A DNA stretch of 64,000 bases from NCBI GenBank assembly GCA_021397845.1, contig JAHSVC010000031.1:1302001-1366000 (forward strand), read 5' to 3'. The stretch is from Areca catechu. Lineage: Eukaryota > Streptophyta > Magnoliopsida > Arecales > Arecaceae. Of this stretch, positions 56,164 through 64,000 are shown one piece after another. The translations under genes and the position numbers were made by a program. The notes beneath the pieces are model-generated. The model saw nothing but the letters and a program-made list of their open reading frames with translations. It was not told the DNA's origin and made no database searches. The first letter of the stretch is position 1; every line of letters begins with the position of its first letter.

Positions 56164-56507
56164 CTATTATAAAAAAAAGCAAAGTGGTTAATGATACAAG
56201 AATATGCATTATACCATGTCAAGGCTGATAATAATGAAAGATAATAAAATATGTTAATGCGCATTTTGATGAACTAACAACCATGTTCATATATACACCA
56301 AAATTTGACATAGGAAATTTGAAAGGTGACATGAACTTAGATTACATAATACATCAACATATAACAAAATATATCATCCATCAGAACAAACTTCAGAAGT
56401 TTAACCTACGGCCAACCATGACTGTTAGAATCACTTATACGTGTTGGATGTGTAGATGTGGTAGGAGCGACATCCTCTAGACTAGCATGAGGAGATAGGG
56501 TACAACC
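56164..56507 (-). other. Between Harbinger ORF1-like and transposase
   Basis: AT-rich, no coding motif seen. It may hold transposase 5' leader and ORF1 3' sequence. Confidence 0.4.
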
Positions 56508-56990
56508 CTAAGAAAATCTAACTTCATTGCCATGAGTAAAGGATGGCGACATGGATGGAATAGTGCCACTCAGTGTAGCATCATGCATAGTTGCAGGCAC
56601 AAATACATGGGGCCATCCTTGTTGAACACCATTCATTGGTGGCATGAAAACATTAGGCACATGACCATAATTTGCTTGAGGGGCTGCCATGGGAGGAGGT
56701 TCATGGTAGAAGTTAGATATTTGTCTATTTAGCCAAACTTCCAGTAGTGGCCCTTCATAGTGCATAAAGAACCACCTATTCATTTCATTTTTTAAAATCT
56801 CCCCTATAACAATGATACATTCAGGTGTTATTCTAGGGAGACTCTAATTTCTGCATGCACTCGTTGATTGAATACACTGTAGGATGGGCTAGTAGATCCC
56901 TCCTTAGGATCTCATTTGCTATTTCCAACCTCTTTTTTCCTTGTTCACCAAAACTTGAAGGGCATCAGCTGCATCACTAGAGAGCCTAGA
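56508..56990 (-). pseudogene. Harbinger ORF1-like partner protein, C-terminal part
   Basis: 56508-56783 is open. In shifted frames upstream one reads KKRLEIANEILRRDLLAHPT, VYSINECMQKLES, then NRWFFMHYEGPLLEVWLNRQ and a Pro/Met-rich tail. The order resembles the C-terminal helices of the Myb/SANT-like protein that plant PIF/Harbinger elements code beside the transposase, where it binds DNA and helps transposase enter the nucleus. The Myb part would lie to the right and is cut off by G2 at 56991. Assignment rests on context and general pattern. Confidence 0.55.
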
Positions 56991-57520
56991 TGATGCGGGA
57001 CAGTTACGATGCAGTGTACGATGATTCAACTTTAGCCTAGATGATTTAGAGAGCAATGATCATAGTAAAGCAACTAACATAATAGATTGAAGAGAGTAAA
57101 GAAGGTAATTAACCACTTACCCGCAATCCGTTCCGTAAGCTATGAAGAATAAGGACCCGAAGGCTAGGAAACTATCTAAGATAAGGCTATTCCATGCTTC
57201 AATTATCAAATCTAACGAGAAAAGGATTGTTTACTTACCCCAATAGAGATTCACTTTGAATCGAGATGGATCTGCTACTCCGTCGCTCAGATTTTGCAGT
57301 AGGATGAAGATCAGGACTCTAGATTTCAGATCCACCATCAGATCTTGGTTCGGAAGCAAAGGATCTATCCTCTAAGGTCCTTGAACCCTGGGATCTGCAA
57401 AGAAGGCAGCAAACAAAACTTAAGATTGACATAATTCAGATTCGAAATGGAAAAATGAAAGGTTGGATGCGAAGAGCTAGAAGAAGATCGATAGCAATTA
57501 TCGAATCCGGCAGAACCTCC

Positions 57521-57593
57521 ACTCAAGGACCTCACTGCCTTGAGCTCTCAAGGACCTCCCTGCCTTGAGCTCTTAAGGACCTCCTCGCCCTTA
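57521..57593. repeat. Three hairpin repeats in G2 LTR
   Basis: CTCAAGG 57521-57527 / CCTTGAG 57537-57543; CTCAAGG 57546-57552 / CCTTGAG 57562-57568; CTTAAGG 57571-57577 / CCCTTAG 57587-57593 (imperfect). Nine-base loops, period 25 bp. Confidence 0.85.
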
Positions 57594-58302
57594 GAGAAAA
57601 TCACTAAGCCTACCCAGCTGTGTGAAAAAAGACAGCATTTCATTTAATAAATCAATAATCAATAATTACATAGGGTATGGGGTCCTATTTATAGAGTTCT
57701 TCACACATGAAGATATGATAGGACTCTTTTAAATTTAAATTACATTTAAATTCAAACACTCCTTGAATTTGAAATTTGAATTGACTTGGGTGACAACTTG
57801 AGAAAATGTGCAAAAAAATGGCATTCTAATCCTTCCTTGACACTAATCCTTCTTCATTTGGTGCTAATTTTTTTTTTTTATTCTCAATTGGCATCTCATC
57901 TCCTTGATCGGCAACATGGGATAAGAAACTTTTGAATTTGAACCCTCCACTTGAATTTGAAAAAGGTTTGCTTAATCCTCCCTTGATACTTGGAAAGACT
58001 CCATTTGAAATTTAGATGTAGTAGATAACTCCACTTATCTTGGACTCCATTTGAAATTTAGATGTAGTAGATAACTCACTTATCTTGGACTCTTCCTTCC
58101 ATTTAATTTTTGAGTAGATCATAGGTGGATGTCATCTGGAGTGCGCGACAAAAATGAGGGGGGGGGGGGGTGCCAGATAAGAAGCAGAGTCCTTCTACTT
58201 TACTCCTCTCAATTTAGCACCTCCTTGAAATCTCAAATGGGCGATGAAAAACGGGATGGGGCACCTCTTTTGGATAAAGATGGATTTTGAATGTTGTCCC
58301 AA

Positions 58303-58405
58303 TGTCTGGATGTCTGGATGTCTAAGTATCTGGATGTCTGAATGTCTGAATGTATGAATGTATGAATGTCTGAATATTTGAATGTCTGAATCTCTGAATA
58401 TCTGA
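58303..58405. repeat. 8-bp minisatellite (GTCTGAAT)n
   Basis: About twelve units of GTCTGRAT and variants (GTATGAAT, ATCTGAAT, GTCTAAGT). The minus-strand frame through it reads a His/Ile/Asp/Ser/Gln repeat that is only the repeat translated. Confidence 0.9.
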
Positions 58406-58770
58406 ATGAAAATTTGGACAACCCTTTTTTTACCTAGAATTGATCTACCAAGGTAATGACGACTTGGGTCTTGGGTACCTATGACACCCCTTAACTTATT
58501 CAAACACTAATTACAGGACTCAAACTAGACAATTCATCAAACAAAGCAGATTAATGCTATTTACAAGACTCTTAAACCAATTGATGGACTCAATGGACTC
58601 AATTGGTAACCCAACAATCCTAATTGACCAAATTACACTCAATTTGATCAAATTACAACTCAAAATAACTAGGACTCGAGTGTTCTTTGTGAAGAACATA
58701 TGGACTTACTCATTGGTGATCCAAAATGAAAAAGGTTTGCTTCCTCTTCCTAGCTCTTGTGTCCTCACCA

Positions 58771-58788
58771 ATTCTCCCGGGGTGGGAG
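58771..58788 (-). other. G2 polypurine tract
   Basis: The minus strand reads CCCACCCCGGGAGAAT before the LTR start TGGTGAGGAC, matching G at 48574. Confidence 0.65.
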
Positions 58789-58814
58789 GAACTCGACCCC
58801 ATCGATATGGGTCA

Positions 58815-60015
58815 ATTCAGCTCTGGTAATGTTCTAGCAAGTCAGCGTTCAACTTTTGAAGATCCTCTCTTGTGATCCAAGAATCCTCAGACTCGGGTCT
58901 CCCTTGCTAACGAACCAGATATCCTTGGTAGTTCTTATTTCTAGTAGTTATGATATTATCATCCATGATCTGCTCAATCTTTTCTCTCCTCTCTGGTAAT
59001 TTGGCTGGTGGACATTCTGGGATAGGGTCACTCTCAAAGGTTGGATCAGGCTCAAATGGCTCACTAAGTATCACCATTGGTTCCTTAAACTCAACTAGAT
59101 CAGATATATTGAAGGTCGGACAAATACCTATCTCAAATGGTAATTCTAGCATATAAGCATTAGGTCCAATCTTCTTTATAATCCTATACCGTCCATCACT
59201 ATAGGCATGTAGTTTCTTCATGGTTCCAACTGGAAATCGCTCAGGTCGTAACCTGTTCATGATGAAGTCCCCTTCGTTAAACTCTTTAAATCTCTTATGT
59301 AAGTTTGCCTCGTGCTCATATGATTCATTGCTCTTTTTAATTTTGTTACTAATTTCTTTATGCAATGCTTTGACATGTTGTGCAAATGACTTGGCTGATT
59401 CGGAAATGCGGGCATGCATGGGTAATGGAATCAAATCAAAAGGCTTTTGTGGCTTGTTCCCATGTACAATTTTAAAAGGACTCTTACCAGTAGACCTATT
59501 GATTGAACTATTATAAGCAAACTCATATCTGGACAGTAATAGGTCCTGATTGCTAGTATTCTCCCCAACCAGACATCTTAACAAGTTTCCTAGACTTTGG
59601 TTCACTACCTCAGTCTGGCCATCAGTTTGAGGGTGATAAGTAGTAGAAAACTTCAGCTTAGTCCCTAACATATGCTAGAGGGTTTTCCAGAAATAACTTG
59701 TGAACCGTACAACCCTATCAGACACAATTGTCTTGGGTAAACCATGTAATCTGACCACCTCATCTAGGAAAAGTTTAGCGACTCTAGAGGCATCGAATGT
59801 TTGTGAATAAGGAATGAAATGCGCCATTTTGGAAAATCTATCTACCATGACAAAGATGGAATCATGTCACCTCACGGTTTTTGGTTAACCTAGAACAAAG
59901 TCCATACTTAGATCTTGCCATGGGCAGTCAGGCACAAGCAAAAAGGTATAGAGGCCAGTGTTCTATCTTTGCTACTTTGCAACAGCACAAGTTCTACACC
60001 TAGCCATTATTTCTG
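58815..60015 (-). pseudogene. G2 integrase with chromodomain
   Basis: 58907-59671 is an open 254-residue frame: KFSTTYHPQTDGQTEVVNQS (integrase core, with its final Glu in QTEVVN), FAYNSSINRSTGKSPFKIVH, the GPY/F-like region (NRLRPERFPVGTMKKLHA, NAYMLELPFE), FNISDLVEF, then the chromodomain start ending YLVR. A TAG replaces the expected Trp codon, after which QGRPESEDSWITREDLQKL finishes the chromodomain to about 58815. 59672-60015 holds the earlier core (first catalytic Asp region) in broken frames. Catalyses insertion of the DNA copy. Confidence 0.9.
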
Positions 60016-60384
60016 CTACATTTCTCTTAAGACTTGGCCAGAAAATTGGTCCTCCATTGCCAAAATAGTCTTATTTCTTCCAAAATGTCCTGCTAAGCCT
60101 CCATCATGGATCTCCCAAATCAGAAATTCCCTAAGGGATGTTCTAGGTATGCAAAGCTTATTTCCCTTAAAAAGATAACCATCTTGCAAAGTATAACCAC
60201 TATCCAAACTAGATGGTCCTTGCTTGATTTTCTCATAGATTTTTCTAAAATCTGGACAAGACTCATACTGGTTTTTAAGCTTGTCAAATCCAACAACTTC
60301 AGTATTGACACAGTTCAACAACATTGATCGGCAACTAAGGGCATCTACAACCTTAATTTCTAAACCAGCTCGATGCTTCAACAT
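60016..60384 (-). pseudogene. G2 RNase H end and integrase zinc-binding domain
   Basis: An open 122-residue frame. VVDALSCRSMLL is the end of the gypsy RNase H region (normally VDALSRR). CVNTEVVGFDKLKNQYESCP is the linker, and EIHDGGLAGHFGRNKT is the His-His part of the HHCC integrase zinc domain; its Cys pair lies beyond the stop at about 60016. Separated from the RT frame by a stop at about 60394. Confidence 0.87.
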
Positions 60385-60396
60385 GAAAGTATAAGA

Positions 60397-62215
60397 CTAG
60401 AGATACTCTACCCACTTAGCATGTCTTGGATTTAATTTCTTCTGAGAGTTTAGAAACATAAGTGCCTCATGGTCAGAGTACAAAACAAATTCCCATGGTA
60501 ATAAATAATGTCTCCAATATTTCAATGCTTGTACTACCGCATAAAACTCTTTATCGTAGGTTGAGTACTTGGATTTAGCCTCATTTAATTTTTTACTAAA
60601 AAAGGTTACAGGATGACTCTCTTGACTAATTACTCCTCCTATGCCAACACCCGAAGCATCAAAGGAAACTTCAAATACTTTAGAAAAATTAGGAAGTCTC
60701 AAGATCGGGGCTTGTGTCATCTTCTCTTTTATCTCTATGAAGGCTCTATCAGCATTCTTAGTCCACTTAAAGGCTCCCTTCCTAATGCAATCTGTAATCA
60801 GTGTCATAATGGTACTAAATCCTTTGATAAATCTTCTATAGAAGGTGGCTAATCTATGAAAACTATGGACATCATGGATATTCCTAGGTATGGGCCACTC
60901 AACTATTGATTTGATCTTCTCAGGATCAGCTGACACTCCCTCTGGGGTTACTACAAAACCTAGAAAGACTATCCTAGTGGTCATGAAGCTACACTTCTTA
61001 AGATCTGCATACAGGTTTTCTTTCTTAAGGGTCTGACACACTAGATAAAGATGGTCTAAGTGATCCTTCCTTGTTTTACTGTATATGAGGATAACATCAA
61101 AGTATACAACCACAAATTTTCCTATAAAGGCTCTTAATACTTGGGTCATTATCCTCATAAAAGTGCTAGGAGCATTGGACAAACCAAAAGGCATTACCAA
61201 CCATTCGTACAAACCATCCTTTGTCTTAAAGGCTATTTTCCATTCATCCCCAATTCTGATCCTAACTTGATGATAGCCACTTTTAAGGTCAATCTTCGAG
61301 AAAATGGTTGATCTGGCCATCATATCTAACATATCATCCAAACGGGAAATTGGAAACCTATATTTAACAGTGATTTTGTTGATGGCTCTACTATCAACAC
61401 ACATCCTCCAAGTGCCATCTTTCTTGGGGGTTAACAAGGCTGGAATTGCACAAGGACTAAGTCTCTCCCTAATGAATCCTTTCTGAAAAAGCTCCCCTAC
61501 TTGTCTTTGCATCTGTAAATGTTCTGTAGGGTTCATCCTATAATGTGAGAGGTTTGGCAATGTAGCTCCTGGGACTAAGTCTATGGCATGTTGGATGTCC
61601 CTTATTGGTGGCAGTTCATTTGGCAAGTCTTTAGGAAACACATCCTGAAAGTCTTTCAAAAGCTCTATAACTTCCTTAGGGTGTTCAGGTATAGGTTGTT
61701 CATGAATCTCTTTAACCACTAAAACTCCAATGGGTGCACCTCCAATGATTTCTCTTTCCATTTCCTTAGCAGTAATTAAGTTCAATCCTAGCTTTTCTTC
61801 TTTCAGATTACTGGAGCCCCTCTTAATGTGATCCTTAGGTGGGGTTGAATTTGTGACTATCCTATTACCCTGATAATTAAAGGAACAAGAATTTGATCTT
61901 CCAAATAGGGTAACATCATGGTCATATAACCAAGGTCTTCCTAAAATTTTGCTACTTACTCCCATTGGTAGCACGTCACACCAGACCTTCTCATGGTAGA
62001 CTGGAAATGGATTGTGACCTGACAAATTTACTTAATGGGAATTGAGGTAGCATCAATCCATGAAACCTTATAGGGGTTGGGATGGGTTGCTATAGGTAAA
62101 CCTAGACTTTTGACTGCATTGGTAGAAATAGCATTGATATAGCTCTCACTGTCTACAATGATCTTACACACTTTGTCCCCTAATTTGATGAAGGTTTGCA
62201 GGATGTTGGTCCTAC
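60397..62215 (-). pseudogene. G2 protease, reverse transcriptase and RNase H
   Basis: The largest frame in the window (542 residues, 60397-62025). The N-terminal part is the protease end (VWCDVLPMGVSSKILGRPWL); the protease start lies upstream in another frame with active site VDSES instead of VDSGS (about 62150). RT blocks: MNPTEHLQMQRQVGELFQKG, GTWRMCVDSRAINKITVKYR, FSKIDLKSGYHQVRI, MPFGLSNAPSTFMRIM. The catalytic box reads VVYFDVILIYS where YFDD is expected, so the second Asp is Val. RNase H: FEVSFDASGVGIGGVISQ, KEFYAVVQALKYWRHYL, FVLYSDHEALMFL. Likely inactive enzyme despite the long frame. Confidence 0.93.
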
Positions 62216-62216
62216 G

Positions 62217-63523
62217 CTAGTCCTCGTTCTTCCTGATTTGAGCTAGAAGACACCTAACAACTCCTACATGGTCAGGTGACTCTATTTCCTCCTTGTTACC
62301 TTCATACTCTTTTGCTAAATCAAGCTCAGCTTCATATACTTCCTCTCCACACTCTTCAGCTACTTCAGGTTCCTCTTCTTCTCCTATCTCTCCTATGTGT
62401 AGATTCTGTATAGGGCATTTGTTAGCAAAATAGCCAACATGATGACACCTAAAATACACTACATTCTGACTTCCTTCTCCACGTACTATAGGTGCTCTTC
62501 CTCTATCATTCATACGACCCATTGGTGCCTTTCCTCGATCATCCTCTTGACCAATTGGTGCCTTTGCTCGTTCATCTACTCGACCTACTGGTGTGGGTTG
62601 ACTAGGCCGACTAACAGGAATTTGTCTTGACCTATTTCTAGGGTTACTAAACCTATTGAGTTCAGGTCGATAGATAGGTTGTCTTCTTTGAAATCGTTCA
62701 CAGTCTCTAGCAACCTGGTAAGCATGTTCCAAATCATGTACTTCCCTTAGAAATAGTTCCCTTCTAATATCCTCATTCAAGCCTTTTCTAAACCTAGATA
62801 GTGTCACAGATTCTGACTCAACTACACCACATCGCATAACAAACTCATTGAACTTGGCAATGTACTAGGTCACAGTCTTACTACCTTTGGTCAAGTCCTG
62901 CCATTGATCCAATAGCCTTTGTTGATATGTTAATGGCACATACTTCTCTCTCAACTTGTCCTTCATATCCCTCCATGTAACTATAAGCATATGTCCTCTC
63001 TGAAGGGTCAATCTCTTAGTATTACCCCAATACAATTGTGCTTGTCGGACTAACTTGAACTTTGCAAATTTCACCTTTCGCTCCTCCGACATTTCATACC
63101 ATTCGAAATATTGATCCATGTCGCTCTCCCAATCCGTATATACCTTAGGATTTAAGTTCCCATCGAACGTGGGTGCACCAAATTTGACAATCCTAAAGGC
63201 TCTATCTTCTTCAGTTTCATCCTAGGTTGGGCATCTAGGATTTGGATTAGGAATAGGATTAAGATGTTGGGCTCTAGGAATATAAACTGGAGTGGGTCTA
63301 GGAGGCGTAATGTCTGGGGAGACACATGAGATTTCTCAAGGTTTCCCATTCTATGCTCAATTTGGTCTAGCCTACCATTCAACTACCTAAACTGTTCAGT
63401 CAAAGTATGCCTAAACTGTTCAATCAAAGTACGCATCAGGCTTTCTAGACTGAAATCCATAGATGCAGATGTACTGGCTTGCATCTGTTGATCTTGGTAT
63501 GGGGTACCTGCCCTAGTAGACAT
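62217..63523 (-). pseudogene. G2 gag
   Basis: Start at about 63521 (MSTRAGTP). Then a helical region (63152-63420), the retrotrans_gag domain (MDQYFEWYEMSEERKVKFAK, FKLVRQAQLYWGN, TWRDMKDKLREKYVPLTYQQ at 62865-63119), and 62217-62837 with GLNEDIRRELFLREVHDLEH, AYQVARDCERFQRRQ, an Arg-rich linker with a repeated (A/R)APIxxxxDRGKAPMGR motif and a degraded zinc knuckle (YFRCHHVGYFANKC, first Cys lost). An acidic tail follows. Broken by two stops and a frameshift. Forms virus-like particles and binds element RNA. Confidence 0.9.
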
Positions 63524-64000
63524 GTAGTACAAACAATACAAATCAACCTAAGTCTAAGGTTCCTAGACCTAAGGGCCAATATAGTGCTTAGTCAAGGTAA
63601 TAACTAAGACTGTAGTAACTCCTCGATTGGCCGTGTAAGAGGTGGGGTGGTGGGAGGCTCCCCTCACATTCATGAGGTCCTAATTAAAGAACCACCAGTC
63701 TGCTTAGGGTGTTTGCCTCTGGACTTCTAGCCTTAGACACCAATTCTCAGAAGCACATATAGAAGTGACTACTACAATGGGTTAACATATATAAAACCTG
63801 ACCTGTTGTTGTCCCTAGCTTTAAGTGCTACTCGATTTTAATTAAGGCTTATGACTATGCAAATGGGGTTGGTTGTTTTGGGCAAAGGAAAGGGTCCCAA
63901 TCCTTCCCTTTTGTTATATTGCTTGTCCTTAGAATTGGTTTAAAATATGAATGCACAATCAATTCTAGTTACCAAGATAAGATAATATAACACTAGCAAC
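63524..64000 (-). other. G2 leader, cut by window end
   Basis: Non-coding; resembles the G leader at 52790-53220 in the block order (CCTAGACCTA, TGTAGTAACTC, TTAGACACCAATT). In G the foldable module lies about 0.75 kb from the gag start, which would fall just beyond 64000 here. Confidence 0.6.

Larger units (their letters stand above)
56991..58770 (-). repeat. G2 3' LTR
   Basis: About 1.78 kb, starts TGATGCGGGAC and ends GTCCTCACCA next to the polypurine tract. Start chosen because Harbinger coding text stops there and TGATGC matches the G family start; the sister LTR is not available to prove it. Contains the CTCAAGG hairpins (57521-57593), a 13-base G run at about 58157-58169 and an 8-bp minisatellite (58303-58405). 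Confidence 0.75.
56991..64000 (-). mobile_element. Ty3/gypsy chromovirus-like element G2 (right end outside window)
   Basis: Minus-strand element: 3' LTR 56991-58770, PPT 58771-58788, chromodomain and integrase 58815-60015, RNase H/RT/protease 60016-62215, gag 62217-63523, leader to the window end. PBS and 5' LTR lie beyond 64000. Same family layout as G but with full pol. Inserted in the Harbinger ORF1. Confidence 0.9.

Noticed and set aside
58157..58169. G-quadruplex or regulatory G run
   Set aside because: A single homopolymer run, prone to sequencing error, with no additional G-tracts nearby.
58195..58503. His/Ile/Asp-rich protein on the minus strand
   Set aside because: Direct translation of the 8-bp minisatellite inside an LTR.

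Overview
This is plant nuclear DNA: a heterochromatin-like block of LTR retrotransposons nested inside one another. There are 5-bp target-site duplications (TSDs), primer-binding sites (PBS) complementary to initiator tRNA-Met, Ty1/copia and chromodomain-bearing Ty3/gypsy polyproteins, and a PIF/Harbinger transposase of the plant HARBI1 type. I see no intact host gene, rRNA, tRNA or CRISPR, and nothing bacterial. The species cannot be named from this sequence; a flowering plant is the safest call. Nearly every reading frame is broken.

The oldest layer is a minus-strand PIF/Harbinger locus. Its transposase is cut in two: one part at 2897-3662, the other at 55409-56163. An ORF1-like partner lies at 56508-56990. 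Copia element W (3663-55408, minus strand, TSD GATCC) sits in the middle of the transposase. Inside W, level by level: (a) the left LTR of W carries gag-only Sirevirus-like element S (5212-17947, TSD CGATT), which holds a solo LTR (13352-14862, TSD TATTC). A 4.9-kb segment spanning the W/S junction is tandemly duplicated (about 3955-8864 and 8865-13788). (b) The pol region of W carries plus-strand copia element Z (20494-41370, TSD G/TGTCC). Z carries minus-strand copia element Y (24751-40103, TSD CTTCA). The left LTR of Y carries V (24792-30408, TSD GCATG), a second gag-only Sirevirus-like element. (c) The right LTR of W carries Ty3/gypsy element G (46978-55257, TSD CCTAC), which contains a solo LTR of its own family (49848-51456, TSD CCTAG). 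To the right, Ty3/gypsy element G2 (56991 to beyond the window end) is inserted in the Harbinger ORF1. At the left edge, 1-1235 is the end of another Sirevirus-like LTR on the plus strand. The deepest stack is Harbinger > W > Z > Y > V.

None of the elements looks autonomous. S and V have gag but no pol. Y lost its protease by an in-frame deletion. W lost most of gag by an in-frame deletion. G lost its gag core, protease and reverse transcriptase. G2 is the most complete, but its protease and RT active sites are changed.

The most unusual signals are in non-coding DNA. First, the transcribed part of every Sirevirus-like LTR here carries a run of short hairpins whose stems change sequence but stay paired around a conserved GCC-containing loop. 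Second, a foldable module of about 100-150 bp recurs in S, V and W (copia) and, more weakly, in G (gypsy). Third, arrays of the 10-bp palindrome GTGTCGACAC lie upstream of the TATA boxes of the same LTRs and vary in copy number between the two LTRs of one element. A viroplasmin/RNase HI N-terminal-like reading frame next to the Harbinger transposase is also worth a look.
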